A stretch of 64,000 nucleotides of DNA from Pyxidicoccus sp. MSG2 (GTDB lineage: Bacteria; Myxococcota; Myxococcia; Myxococcales; Myxococcaceae), in the NCBI RefSeq assembly GCF_026626705.1, contig NZ_JAPNKC010000001.1, positions 5,084,001 to 5,148,000 of the forward strand, written 5' to 3'. Below, piece after piece: positions 9,202 through 18,006 of the stretch. Below the pieces are notes generated by a model. It did not search any database, had not been told where the DNA came from, and was given only the letters and a program-made list of their open reading frames with translations. Made by a program: the position numbers and the translations under genes. Each line of letters begins with the position of its first letter. Within the stretch, counting starts at the first letter, position 1.

Positions 9202-10101
9202 ATGGTCCTGGACGTCAGACACCTGCGACTCGTGGCGGCGGTGGTGGACACCGGCTCCGTGACGGCGGCCGCCCGCGTGCTGCACCTGTCGCAGCCCGCG
9301 CTGAGCCACCAGCTCCGCGACGTGGAGGAGCGCCTCGGCGCCGAGCTCTTCCAGCGACAGGGCCGCCGCATGGTCCTCACCGGCCCCGGCAAGCGCGTGC
9401 TGGAGGCCGCGCGCAAGGTCGTCGCCGAGGTGGACGCCGCCGAGGCCGAGGTCTCCCGCCTCTCCCAGGAGTCACGCGGCCTCTTGCGCCTCGCCACCGA
9501 GTGCTACACCGCCTACCACTGGCTGCCCTCGGTACTGCGGCGCTTCTCCGCGAAGCACTCCGGCGTCGAGGTCCGCATCGCCGTGGACGCCACGCGCCGT
9601 CCCGTGGAAGCGCTGCTCGCGGGAGAGCTGGACCTGGGCATCGTCAGCGAGCCCGTCCGCCACCGCCGCCTCACCGGCGCCCCGCTCTTCGAGGACGAAT
9701 TGGTCGCCGTCATGGCCCCGGACCATCCGCTGGCGAAGAAGCGCGTGCTGCACGCGGAGGACTTCGCCCGCGAGCACGTGCTGCTCTACAGCATCCCCCT
9801 CACGCACAGCACCCTCTTCCAGCAGGTGCTGGTGCCCGCGGGTGTCACTCCGGCGCGCGTGTCCCGCGTGGAGCTGACGGAGGCCATGGTGGAGATGACG
9901 AAGGCCGGGCTCGGCGTGGCGGTGCTCGCGCGCTGGGCCATCGCTCCGGAATTGGCGCGAGGCACGCTCGCCGCGGTGCGGGTGACGCGGCAGGGCCTGC
10001 GCCGCCACTGGCACGCGGCCTGGCCGCGCACGGTGCGTCCCGCGCCGTACCTCACCGCCTTCGTGGACCTGCTCGCGAAGGCCGGGCCGCCGGGGCCCTG
10101 A
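9202..10101 (+). CDS. LysR-family transcriptional regulator (MetR-like)
   Basis: 299 residues, the usual LysR length. Residues ~1-60 form the winged HTH (LRLVAAVVDTGSVTAAARVLHLSQPALSHQLRDVEERLGAELF). Residues ~90-290 form the periplasmic-binding-protein-like effector domain. The start of that domain (ATECYTAYHWLPSVLRRF) and the segment LDLGIVSEP resemble MetR, the homocysteine-responsive regulator of methionine genes. No methionine genes are nearby, so the specific assignment is tentative. It is divergent from the MBL-fold gene, the classic arrangement for a LysR target. ATG 9202 has no ribosome-binding site but does have a -10-like hexamer 7 nt upstream. Confidence 0.85.
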   Translation: MVLDVRHLRLVAAVVDTGSVTAAARVLHLSQPALSHQLRDVEERLGAELFQRQGRRMVLTGPGKRVLEAARKVVAEVDAAEAEVSRLSQESRGLLRLATECYTAYHWLPSVLRRFSAKHSGVEVRIAVDATRRPVEALLAGELDLGIVSEPVRHRRLTGAPLFEDELVAVMAPDHPLAKKRVLHAEDFAREHVLLYSIPLTHSTLFQQVLVPAGVTPARVSRVELTEAMVEMTKAGLGVAVLARWAIAPELARGTLAAVRVTRQGLRRHWHAAWPRTVRPAPYLTAFVDLLAKAGPPGP

Positions 10102-10194
10102 GGCATCAACTCCTCTTCCCTCCCGCGCGCACGGCTGTGGCACACTGCGCGCGCCATCCGACTCCTACTCTCCATCCTCTTCTGGTCGTTCCTG

Positions 10195-10905
10195 GTGCTC
10201 TCCAGCACGGTGCTCTTCGTGGGGGCCGTGCTCATCTGGCTCGTCACGCTTCCGTTCGACCGGGACGGGCGGGTGTTGCACCTGTATTCGTGTTTCTGGG
10301 CGCAGCTCTACTTCTACGTGAATCCGCTGTGGCGCCTGCGCGTGGACGGCCGCGAGCGCCTGCCCTGGCGCGGGCCCGCGGTGCTGGTGTCCAACCACGA
10401 GTCGCTCGGCGACATCCTCGTCCTCTTCGGCCTCTACCGCCCCTTCAAGTGGGTCTCCAAGGCGGAGAACTTCCGGCTGCCCCTCATCGGCTGGAACATG
10501 CGCCTCAACCGCTACGTCCCGCTGATTCGCGGGGACAGGGTGAGCATCGCGAAGATGATGCGCGGCTGTGAGTACTGGCTGTCGCGCGGCGTGCCCATCC
10601 TCATGTTCCCGGAGGGCACGCGCTCCTTCGACGGGCAGGTGAAGCCCTTCAAGGACGGCGCCTTCGTGCTGGCCATGAAGATGAAGTGTCCCATCATCCC
10701 CGTGGTCCTCACCGGCACCGCGCGCACGCTGCCCAAGCACGGCTGGGTGCTGGACACCCAGTCCCACTGCCACGTGCAGGTCATGCCTCCGGTGGACCCG
10801 TGCGCCTTCCCCGACGTGCCCACCCTGCGCGAACACGTCCGGGACCTCATCATCGCGGAGAAGGCCCGGCTGGAGTCGGGAGTGTCCGCTCCCTCGCAGG
10901 CGTAG
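10195..10905 (+). CDS. plsC: 1-acyl-sn-glycerol-3-phosphate acyltransferase (PlsC family)
   Basis: Transfers an acyl chain to lysophosphatidate at the inner membrane. Motifs: NHESLGD (the NHx4D catalytic box), KAENFRLPLIGW, FPEGTRSFDG (acceptor binding) and IIPVVLTGT. GTG 10195 is the first canonical start, giving 236 residues. The frame is open back to 10102, however, and the upstream codons encode RAIRLLLSILFWSFLVL, a membrane helix expected at the N-terminus of PlsC. The natural start is therefore probably upstream, possibly the non-canonical ATC at 10156, which has a CACACT hexamer 9 nt before it. Adjacent genes do not suggest a phospholipid operon. Confidence 0.85.
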   Translation: MLSSTVLFVGAVLIWLVTLPFDRDGRVLHLYSCFWAQLYFYVNPLWRLRVDGRERLPWRGPAVLVSNHESLGDILVLFGLYRPFKWVSKAENFRLPLIGWNMRLNRYVPLIRGDRVSIAKMMRGCEYWLSRGVPILMFPEGTRSFDGQVKPFKDGAFVLAMKMKCPIIPVVLTGTARTLPKHGWVLDTQSHCHVQVMPPVDPCAFPDVPTLREHVRDLIIAEKARLESGVSAPSQA

Positions 10906-10941
10906 CCTGCTCGCCTGGCGACCCGGTGCCACCGGGCCTGC

Positions 10942-10947
10942 TACCGT
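10942..10947 (+). promoter_or_regulatory. Candidate -10 (TACCGT) for the second CarboxypepD_reg gene
   Basis: TACCGT lies 20 nt before ATG 10968, with the ribosome-binding site gggaggg between. The layout is like that of the paralogue at 3271. Confidence 0.3.
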
Positions 10948-10967
10948 AGGCCCTCCGGGAGGGCGCC

Positions 10968-13900
10968 ATGCGGAAGCCGTCGGCGGTGGTCATCGCACTC
11001 GGCGTGCTCGCGCTGGGCGTCGCCGTGGCGCTGCTCCAGTTCCGCGGTGGCACCGCGACGGAAGTGCCCGCCCCCACCGTCACGCGCCCCACGTCCCGCA
11101 CGCTCCCCGGCCCCAGCGTCCCCACCCCGCCGCCGCGCGGCGCGCTGTCCCTGCGCGGGCGCGTCGTGGACAGGGAGGGCCAGCCCGTCGCGGGCGTCCA
11201 GGTCTCCGCCACCCAGGCGCTGCCCGGCGAGTCGCTGTCCCGGCTTCCCTGTGACGAGGAGTCCCCCGAGCTGTCGCTGACCTCTCCCGACTGCGGCAGC
11301 GAGTCCAGCGCGCTCGTCCTGGACCTCATCGCCGAGGAGCGCGGCGGCGCGCCCATCCTCGCGCGGGGGACCACGGCGGCGGACGGCACCTTCCAGCTCG
11401 ATGCGCTGCCCGAGGGCACCGTGGCCCTCTGGGCGCTCGGCCCGCGCGGCTCCGCCATGGAGCCCGAGGTGGCGACGGGCCGCGACGACGTGGTGCTGGC
11501 GCTGGACGAAGGGCTCTCGCTCGCGGGCCGCGTCGTGGCCGAGTCCGGCGCACCGCTGTCCGGCACGAAGGTGACGCTCTTCCACCAGGCGCACTCGCGC
11601 TACTTCACCGCCACCACCGGCGCCGACGGCCGCTTCTCCTTCGGCCCGCTGCCCGACGGCGACTATGGCCTCGTCGCATCCAGCCCCGGCCTGATGCCGG
11701 CCTATGTGCCGGACACGGCCTACGAGGAACTGGACCCCCTCGTCCTCCACCCGCCCCGGCAGCTCACCGGCCGGGTGCTGCTCGCGAACGGCACGCCGGC
11801 CCCCGGCGCCGAGGTGCGCGTCCCCGCGGCATCGCTCGTCGGGGTGACAGACGGTGAGGGCCGCTTCGCCTTCGGGCCGCTCGCGCCCGGCGACTACGAC
11901 GTGCTCGCGGAGCGCGACGGTCAGCACGGCTTCGCCAGCGTGAGCCTCTCCGAGGGGGGCCCCGACGCGGAGGCCACGGTGCACCTGGGCACGCTCGTCT
12001 TCGCCGAAGGTGTGGTGCTGGACGAGGCCGGGCAGCCCATCTCCGACGCGTCCGTCACCGCGCACTCGGAGGCGAAGGCCCCCCCATTCGGAGAAGCCAC
12101 CACCGGGCCGGATGGCCGCTTCCGCCTGGGCCCCATTGCCCCGGGCACGCACACCTTCGGCGTGGATGCGGAGGGCTACCGCGAGCTGGAGACGCAGGGC
12201 GTGCAGGTGTCCACGTCCCCGTCGCCCCTGTCCTTCACCCTCCAGCGCGCCCACGTCCTCGCCGGCATCGTCACCGACACGGAGGGCCGCCCGCTGGAGG
12301 ACATCGAGGTGGAGGCAATGCGCCCCGCGGCCCGCGCTCCCCGCCTGCTCCACCACGGCATCCCCATTCCCAGGGAGGAGAGCGCGAAAGACACCGGGCC
12401 CGATGACGACGTGGAGCTCTCGGGCGAGTCGTCCAGCGTGTTCACCGACGAGGAGGGTGGCTTCCTCATCGAGCTGCCCGAGCCGGGGCGCTACACCCTC
12501 ACCGCCAGCGGCGACAGCTTCCTTCCGGCGCGCATGGAGGTGGACGCGCCGGCCTCCGGCCTCCAGCTGCGGCTGCGCGGCGGCGGCACGCTGGAGGGCG
12601 CGGTGACGGACGCCCGCGGCAAGCCGCTCGAGCAGGTCGAGCTGACCGTGCAGCTCGGCCCGGACGCCCAGGGCCGGGTGCTGGAGACGACGAGCGAGGA
12701 GCGGGGCCGCTTCACCCTCGGCGGGCTGCCTCCCGGCACCTACGTGTTGCATGCGTCGCTGGACATGGGCGCGTTCGTCCACAGGGCCTCGCGCACCGTG
12801 TCCGTCCGGGGCACGGAGACAGTGGAGGCGTCGCTGCGGATGGACACGGGGAAGTCCGTGTCGGGCGTCGTCGTGGACGAGCAGGGCCGCCCCATGCCGG
12901 ACGCCGAGGTGGAGGCGTACACCGTGCGCGAGCAGTCCGAGGACGACGAGGGCTACTCGCCCTCCACCGCGAAGACGGGCCCGGACGGGCGCTTCACCGT
13001 GCACCACCTGCCAGAGGGCCCGTGCGTGCTGAGGGCGGAGAAGCCGGGCTACATCTTCCAGGAGCCCGCGACGGAAGAATCCCCGCTGCGGCCGGGCGTC
13101 GTGTCTCGCGCGGGCGAAACGGACGCGCGGCTGGTGCTGCGCTACCAGGGCTATGTCGTCGGACGCGTGGTGCACCGGGACGGCACGCCCGTCGTGCGCT
13201 TCACCGTCAACCAGGAGGACTTCCGCAGCCCCGACGGCGCCTTCCGCCTCGCCATGGAGCGCTCGGGCGCGTTCCAACTGCACTTCGACGCGCCCGGCCT
13301 CACCCTGGCCGTGCGCGAGGTGGACGTTCCGCCCGGCAGGGATTTGGACCTGGGCGACGTGCGGCTGGAGCCGGGGCGCCATGTGCGCGGCCGCGTGCTG
13401 GACGCGCAGACGTCCCAGCCTCTCGCCGCAGTGGTGGTCCGGGTGGTGTTCCCGGGTGATGAGACGGGGATGGGCCAGCGCGAGTCCCTCGTCATGGAGA
13501 CCACCGCCGCGGACGGCACCTTCACGCTGCCACTGCTGGAGGCGCGTCCCCTGGAGCTGGTCCTGTCGCGCGAGGGCTATCCGCACCAGCGCCAACACGT
13601 TGGAGCGGATGACGAGCTACTGGAGGTGCGCCTCTACCCCGGAGCGAGGGTGGAGGGCACCCTGACGGACGCCGAGGGCCGCCCCGTGGACACGGGCGTC
13701 ATGCTGGTGCCCCTGGGCGCGCAAGACGGCAACCCGGTGGAGCTCGTGGCCAACGGCTCCACCTTCTCGGCCCAGGTCTCCCGGGGCCGCTTCCACCTGG
13801 ACGCCCTGCCCCCCGGGGACTACGGGGTGCACGCCTTCGCGAAGGAGACCGCGGAGGGACGCCAGATGGAGTTCCTTCCCCAGCGCGTGCGCCTGCCCCC

Positions 13901-14279
13901 CGGGGGGCGCGTGACGGTGGCCCTCACGGAGCGGGCGGGGAGCGCCTCCCTCCAGCTGCGCTTGCGGGTGGACGCGCAGGAGCGCATGCAGCGGCGGCTG
14001 AGCTACCGGCTCGTCCCCGGCACCGTGCCCCCCACGACCACCCGCCTGGAGCTGCGCTCCCTGGTGTACCTCACCATCCCGCGCACGGGCTTCGGCCCGG
14101 ACGGCGCTCTCTTCTACGAGCGCCTCCCCTCCGGGCACTACACCTTCCTCCTCCTCAGCCAGCTCAAGCCCGAGCAGTCCGAAATCCACCGCGAGGAGCT
14201 GGACGTGTCCGAGGGGGAGAGCCTCGTCCGGGACGTGGCTCCCGTGTGGCGGCCGGTAGCGATAGAATCGCAACCATGA
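10968..14279 (+). CDS. Giant multi-repeat CarboxypepD_reg-like protein, paralogue 2
   Basis: ATG 10968 follows gggagggcgcc. The 1103-residue product starts with a hydrophobic anchor (MRKPSAVVIALGVLALGVAVALL) and a Pro/Thr-rich linker. It then carries about ten beta-sandwich units with repeated signatures such as LRGRVVDREGQPVAGVQV and TDGEGRFAFGPLAPGDYDV. It is clearly related to the protein at 3300-6491 along the whole length: similar N-terminus, a Cys-pair region, an unusually similar central RxTVNQEDF/RFSLNGKEA unit, and a C-terminal LVRDVAPVW. No enzymatic domain is seen. Its stop overlaps the start of the scramblase-like gene (ATGA), so the two are translationally coupled. Confidence 0.85.
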   Translation: MRKPSAVVIALGVLALGVAVALLQFRGGTATEVPAPTVTRPTSRTLPGPSVPTPPPRGALSLRGRVVDREGQPVAGVQVSATQALPGESLSRLPCDEESPELSLTSPDCGSESSALVLDLIAEERGGAPILARGTTAADGTFQLDALPEGTVALWALGPRGSAMEPEVATGRDDVVLALDEGLSLAGRVVAESGAPLSGTKVTLFHQAHSRYFTATTGADGRFSFGPLPDGDYGLVASSPGLMPAYVPDTAYEELDPLVLHPPRQLTGRVLLANGTPAPGAEVRVPAASLVGVTDGEGRFAFGPLAPGDYDVLAERDGQHGFASVSLSEGGPDAEATVHLGTLVFAEGVVLDEAGQPISDASVTAHSEAKAPPFGEATTGPDGRFRLGPIAPGTHTFGVDAEGYRELETQGVQVSTSPSPLSFTLQRAHVLAGIVTDTEGRPLEDIEVEAMRPAARAPRLLHHGIPIPREESAKDTGPDDDVELSGESSSVFTDEEGGFLIELPEPGRYTLTASGDSFLPARMEVDAPASGLQLRLRGGGTLEGAVTDARGKPLEQVELTVQLGPDAQGRVLETTSEERGRFTLGGLPPGTYVLHASLDMGAFVHRASRTVSVRGTETVEASLRMDTGKSVSGVVVDEQGRPMPDAEVEAYTVREQSEDDEGYSPSTAKTGPDGRFTVHHLPEGPCVLRAEKPGYIFQEPATEESPLRPGVVSRAGETDARLVLRYQGYVVGRVVHRDGTPVVRFTVNQEDFRSPDGAFRLAMERSGAFQLHFDAPGLTLAVREVDVPPGRDLDLGDVRLEPGRHVRGRVLDAQTSQPLAAVVVRVVFPGDETGMGQRESLVMETTAADGTFTLPLLEARPLELVLSREGYPHQRQHVGADDELLEVRLYPGARVEGTLTDAEGRPVDTGVMLVPLGAQDGNPVELVANGSTFSAQVSRGRFHLDALPPGDYGVHAFAKETAEGRQMEFLPQRVRLPPGGRVTVALTERAGSASLQLRLRVDAQERMQRRLSYRLVPGTVPPTTTRLELRSLVYLTIPRTGFGPDGALFYERLPSGHYTFLLLSQLKPEQSEIHREELDVSEGESLVRDVAPVWRPVAIESQP

Positions 14280-15124
14280 GCAACAAACCCAAGCTCGCGG
14301 ACACCCAGGAGCTGGAGCTGGACTGGGGTGGCCGCGAGCAGCGCTCGCCGTCGCCCTCGGGGGACGTCGCCACGGCGGACGCCGCGCTCCTCGCGGAGGT
14401 GCCGGTCGGGGAGCCGGGCAAGGGGCCACCGGGAGACCCGCGCTACATGAGCCACGAGCTGCGCATGCAGCTTGCGGGCATGTTCGAGGCCCCCGAGCTG
14501 CGCATGCGGCAGATGCGCGAGCTGGCGGAAATCCTCATCGGCTGGGAGTCGAAGAACCGCTACGAGGTCTGCGACCCGACGGGCCGGCCGGCGGTGTACG
14601 TGGGCGAGACGGGGAGCGGCTGGGGCTCGGCGCTGGTGCGCAACTTCTGGCCCTTCTACAAGGCGCGGCTGGAGTGCATGACGCTGGGCGGCACGGTGGC
14701 GCTCGCGATAGAGCGGCCGTGGAGCTTCCTCTTCTCCCGGGCGAACGTGGAGGCGTGGGACGGGCGGCCGCTGGCCACCATCCAGCAGCGCTTCACCTTC
14801 TTCGGCCGGCGCTTCGACGTGGTGACGCCGGGCGGCGCCGTCATCGCCACGGTGGAGGGACCGCTGTTCCGGCCCTGGACGTTCCGCATCCTCCAGCGCG
14901 GCGTGGAGGTGGCCGTCGTCCGCAAGCGGTGGAGCGGCCTGCTGCAGGAGACCTTCACCGACGCGGACACCTTCACCCTGGAGTTCAAGCCGGACTGCGC
15001 CGACGCCCGGCTGCGGCAGATGGTGCTGGCCGTGGCGCTCCTGGTGGACCTGACGTACTTCGACAACCGCAGCCGCAAGTCCAGCTTCGGCGCCGGCTTC
15101 GACATCTTCGATTTCTGGAAGTGA
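14276..15124 (+). CDS. Phospholipid scramblase-like (LURP-one fold) protein
   Basis: ATG 14276 overlaps the TGA of the upstream gene by the ATGA arrangement and is preferred to the in-frame ATG at 14246. The product is 282 residues with a low-complexity acidic/polar N-terminus of ~65 residues. A single beta-barrel domain follows (YEVCDPTGRPAVYVGETG; RANVEAWDGRPLATIQQRF; DADTFTLEFKP). It ends in the hydrophobic LRQMVLAVALLVDLTYFDN helix that scramblase and LURP-one-related proteins pack inside the barrel. Bacterial members have no proven activity; membrane or lipid binding is a guess from the fold. Confidence 0.75.
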   Translation: MSNKPKLADTQELELDWGGREQRSPSPSGDVATADAALLAEVPVGEPGKGPPGDPRYMSHELRMQLAGMFEAPELRMRQMRELAEILIGWESKNRYEVCDPTGRPAVYVGETGSGWGSALVRNFWPFYKARLECMTLGGTVALAIERPWSFLFSRANVEAWDGRPLATIQQRFTFFGRRFDVVTPGGAVIATVEGPLFRPWTFRILQRGVEVAVVRKRWSGLLQETFTDADTFTLEFKPDCADARLRQMVLAVALLVDLTYFDNRSRKSSFGAGFDIFDFWK

Positions 15125-15153
15125 GGGTGAGGCACGCCCCCGGAAGGCTGTGC

Positions 15154-15159
15154 TAAGTC
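15154..15159 (+). promoter_or_regulatory. Candidate -10 (TAAGTC) before the helical-repeat gene
   Basis: TAAGTC (or the overlapping GCTAAG) is 9 nt before ATG 15169, and no ribosome-binding site is visible between. This is one of the leaderless-looking starts in this window. Confidence 0.25.
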
Positions 15160-15168
15160 CCCAGGATT

Positions 15169-17892
15169 ATGTCCACGAGCGATGCGCTGAGCGCAGCAGA
15201 CCTCGAGCGGCTGGTCCGGGCCGAAGCGCCCGACCTGGCCGAGGCCGTCATTGCCTTCCTCGGCCAGCCCGAGAAGGCCTCCGAGACGCCACTGCCGAAG
15301 GATGCCTTCACCTTCGACAAGCTGCTCCAGTCGCTGCAGCAGGCGCAGGCGCGCTACAACTCGGAGGGCCGGCGCACCGCCTCCACCGAGGCGTGGCAGC
15401 GCTTCAACTCCCAGAAGGACGTGCCCCGCCCGCCCCGGCTCGCCCTGGCGGACCTGCTCGTCGGCCTCTACGACAAGGGCACCGAGGCCTCGCGCGCCGC
15501 GCTGATGGAGCTCATCCGCCGCGCGGACCTGCGCTTCGGCCTGTGGGGCGGCTTCAAGCGCATCTACAAGCTGGCCGAGGCCCGCCACGACGCGGAAATC
15601 TTCGGCATCCTCGCCTGGCGCTTCGACGTGGAGCGCGGCCGGGGCGGCTACAACCGCGAAGTCTCGGGCGGCACCCTCACCTACCTGCGCCGCCGCGCGT
15701 GGCGCTACCTGCGCCACCTGGGCGCCGCCGTGCCGGAGCTGTACCCGCAGTTCGCCGTGGAAGTCCTCCGCCACTACGAGCAGGACACCTCCTGGTACGC
15801 CGTCTGGGTGGCCCACCACACCTGGGCGCACGGCACCAACAACTACACGGCCACGTCCTTCTCCATCCAGCCGCCCGCGGACATGGTGAAGCACCGCGCC
15901 TTCCCGGACGCGTGGAAGCGCTCGCCGGACGCGCTGATGCGCCTCTTGGACACCTGCCAGTCGGACCCCGCCGCACGCTTCGCCATCCAGGGCCTGCGCA
16001 AGGACTTCCCGGAGGTGCTGCGCAAGGTGACGCCCGCGTGGCTGGACAGGCTCGCGCGCCGGCCGCTCGCCAGCGCCCACGACTTCCTCGTGGAGACGCT
16101 GCAGGGCTCACCCGAGTTCCACCAGGGCCGCCTGCGCGCGCTCGGCCTGCACGAGGCGGTGCTCGCGCTGCTCATGTCGCCCAGCGACAAGGCCCGCGCG
16201 TATGCGATTGAGTACGCCCGCGCCCACGCGCAGGACTTGCCCGCCGAGCGGCTCGCGGAACTGGTGGCCCAGGGCGCCAATGACGTGAAGGCCTTCGCCG
16301 CCGCCACGCTGGAGAAGCGCAACCCGCGCGAGCTGGGCGTGGAACTGCTGGGCCGGCTGCTCGTGTCCAAGCCGACGAATGCCTTCGCGGCGAAGTCGCT
16401 GGAGCAGTCCTTCGACCGCGCCGAGCTGTCCCACGGCTTCCTGCGCGACCTGTACCTGGGCGCCAGCGAGCAGCTCAACTGGGTGAAGGGCTACGTCGCG
16501 TCCAAGTACCCCGGCACCGAGCTGCCCGTGGCCTTCTGGAAGGAGCTGCTGGAGGACCCGCGCCTGGAGAAGAAGCCGCACCCGGTGGAGGGGCTGGCGG
16601 TGAAGGCGCTCGGCGCGTACCCGCCCTCGGCCATCGGCCCGGAGTGGCTGCTGGACAAGGCGTCGCACCCGCGCATCAGCGGTACGGTGAGCAACTGGCT
16701 CACGCGCGCGGACAGCCTGCCCGGGCTGGACGTGGAGCGGGTGAAGGGGCTCGTCTTCAGCCGGAAGCACCGCGACGTGGCGCTGGCCCTGCTGGGCAAC
16801 CGCAAGCTGTTCAGCGCGCGCCAGCTCACCGTGCCCTGGCTGCTGGCGCTGGCCCGGCGCGCGGACCCGCAGCTGCACGGCTTCGCGCACCGCTACCTGC
16901 TGGAGAACGTGGCGCCGGCGGACTTCAGCGACTCGGGCGACGCGGCCGCGGGCCTGGAGCGCCTGTTCGAGCTGGCGCTGGGTGCGAAGCAGCCGGTGCA
17001 GGTGCGCGGCTTCGCGCAGACGTACCTGCGCTGCCACCACCCCGTCATCGGCCCGGAGCAGCCGGAGTCGAAGTCGTACGAGCTGAAGCCGCGCGCGCCG
17101 CGCAAGGCGTACACGCCGGAGAAGCTGTGGCCCGCGCTGTTCGACGCGCGCGACGACGTGCGCCGCTTCGCCCTGGCGATTACCCGCGCGGAGCTGCGCG
17201 CCTGGGGCTGGCACACGCGCGTGTACGAGCTGGCCGAAGCCGAGGCGAAGGAGGTCCGCAACCTGGCCTATGACGCCCTCTTGAAGGCGGGCGAGGAGGG
17301 CGCGGACTCGCGGCACGTGCTGCACCCGGAGGAGCTGGACCCGGTGAAGGTCTTCTCCCTCTCGGAGAGCGCCAAGCGCAGCACGCGCGAGGTGGCGGTG
17401 GAGCTCATCCGCCGGCACTACGCGCGGCTGGGCGGCGCGGAGCGGCTCGCGTGGCTGATGCAGAGCGCGGACCGCGAGGTGGGCCTGTTCGCCGTGCGGC
17501 TGCTCTGGGAGAAGCACCGCCCCACGCACCTGCCGGAGGGCTGGAAGCCCGCGGGCGCGAAGGAGGCTCCCGTGGGCCCCACCGAGCGCTTCCCCAACGT
17601 GGAGGCACTGCGCACCTTCCTGCGGAAGATGCTCTTCGGCCTCCCGCCGGGCCGCGCCAAGGAAGCACGCGAGGGCGAGGTGCAGAAGCGCCTGTCCGCC
17701 AGCGTGGCCAAGCGCCGCGTCATCGAGCTGGTGCGCGACCTCGGGCTGGAGGACGAGGCCTTCGCCCGCGTGGTGGCGCCAGTGCTGGGCGAGTTCACCG
17801 GCTCGGTGGCCAAGGGTGAGTGGCAGAGCTGCCTCGCGTCGCTGGTGCAGCTGCGGGCGGCACATCCGCAAGCGCAGCTGGGTGGACTCTGA
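15169..17892 (+). CDS. Large helical-repeat protein of unknown function
   Basis: 907 residues, with no signal peptide and no membrane segment. The sequence is almost wholly amphipathic helices with HEAT/ARM-like spacing (for example LMRLLDTCQSDPAARFAIQG, ALALLGNRKLFSARQL, EVRNLAYDALLKAGEEG). A conserved-looking Trp/Arg/Tyr-rich patch near residues 165-225 (LTYLRRRAWRYLRHLG, WYAVWVAHHTWAHGTNNY) contains a His/Trp cluster. I do not recognise a named family. Such proteins usually act as cytoplasmic scaffolds. A terminator-like hairpin follows directly, so it ends the transcript that includes the scramblase-like gene 44 bp upstream or its own. Confidence 0.7.
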   Translation: MSTSDALSAADLERLVRAEAPDLAEAVIAFLGQPEKASETPLPKDAFTFDKLLQSLQQAQARYNSEGRRTASTEAWQRFNSQKDVPRPPRLALADLLVGLYDKGTEASRAALMELIRRADLRFGLWGGFKRIYKLAEARHDAEIFGILAWRFDVERGRGGYNREVSGGTLTYLRRRAWRYLRHLGAAVPELYPQFAVEVLRHYEQDTSWYAVWVAHHTWAHGTNNYTATSFSIQPPADMVKHRAFPDAWKRSPDALMRLLDTCQSDPAARFAIQGLRKDFPEVLRKVTPAWLDRLARRPLASAHDFLVETLQGSPEFHQGRLRALGLHEAVLALLMSPSDKARAYAIEYARAHAQDLPAERLAELVAQGANDVKAFAAATLEKRNPRELGVELLGRLLVSKPTNAFAAKSLEQSFDRAELSHGFLRDLYLGASEQLNWVKGYVASKYPGTELPVAFWKELLEDPRLEKKPHPVEGLAVKALGAYPPSAIGPEWLLDKASHPRISGTVSNWLTRADSLPGLDVERVKGLVFSRKHRDVALALLGNRKLFSARQLTVPWLLALARRADPQLHGFAHRYLLENVAPADFSDSGDAAAGLERLFELALGAKQPVQVRGFAQTYLRCHHPVIGPEQPESKSYELKPRAPRKAYTPEKLWPALFDARDDVRRFALAITRAELRAWGWHTRVYELAEAEAKEVRNLAYDALLKAGEEGADSRHVLHPEELDPVKVFSLSESAKRSTREVAVELIRRHYARLGGAERLAWLMQSADREVGLFAVRLLWEKHRPTHLPEGWKPAGAKEAPVGPTERFPNVEALRTFLRKMLFGLPPGRAKEAREGEVQKRLSASVAKRRVIELVRDLGLEDEAFARVVAPVLGEFTGSVAKGEWQSCLASLVQLRAAHPQAQLGGL

Positions 17893-17929
17893 GACGAGGG
17901 GGCCCGCGGTGAGCGGGCCTCCCTTCGTC
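17893..17929 (+). terminator. Terminator-like hairpin after the helical-repeat gene
   Basis: The dyad pairs gacga + ggcccgc on the left (17893-17907) with gcgggcc + tcgtc on the right (17913-17929) around a ggtga loop, beginning at the stop codon. There is no long T tract, as is common at very high GC, so efficiency is uncertain. Confidence 0.55.
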
Positions 17930-17992
17930 ACCTGATAAGCATCCCTGGCGGGTGACACCGACGGGCGGCCCGTGCGCCTGCCCGCGTGCGGC

Positions 17993-17998
17993 TACGCT
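17993..17998 (+). promoter_or_regulatory. Candidate -10 (TACGCT) for the JmjC-like gene
   Basis: TACGCT lies 8 nt before ATG 18007 with no ribosome-binding site between, which predicts a leaderless or near-leaderless transcript. Confidence 0.35.
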
Positions 17999-18006
17999 GG
18001 CCTCGC

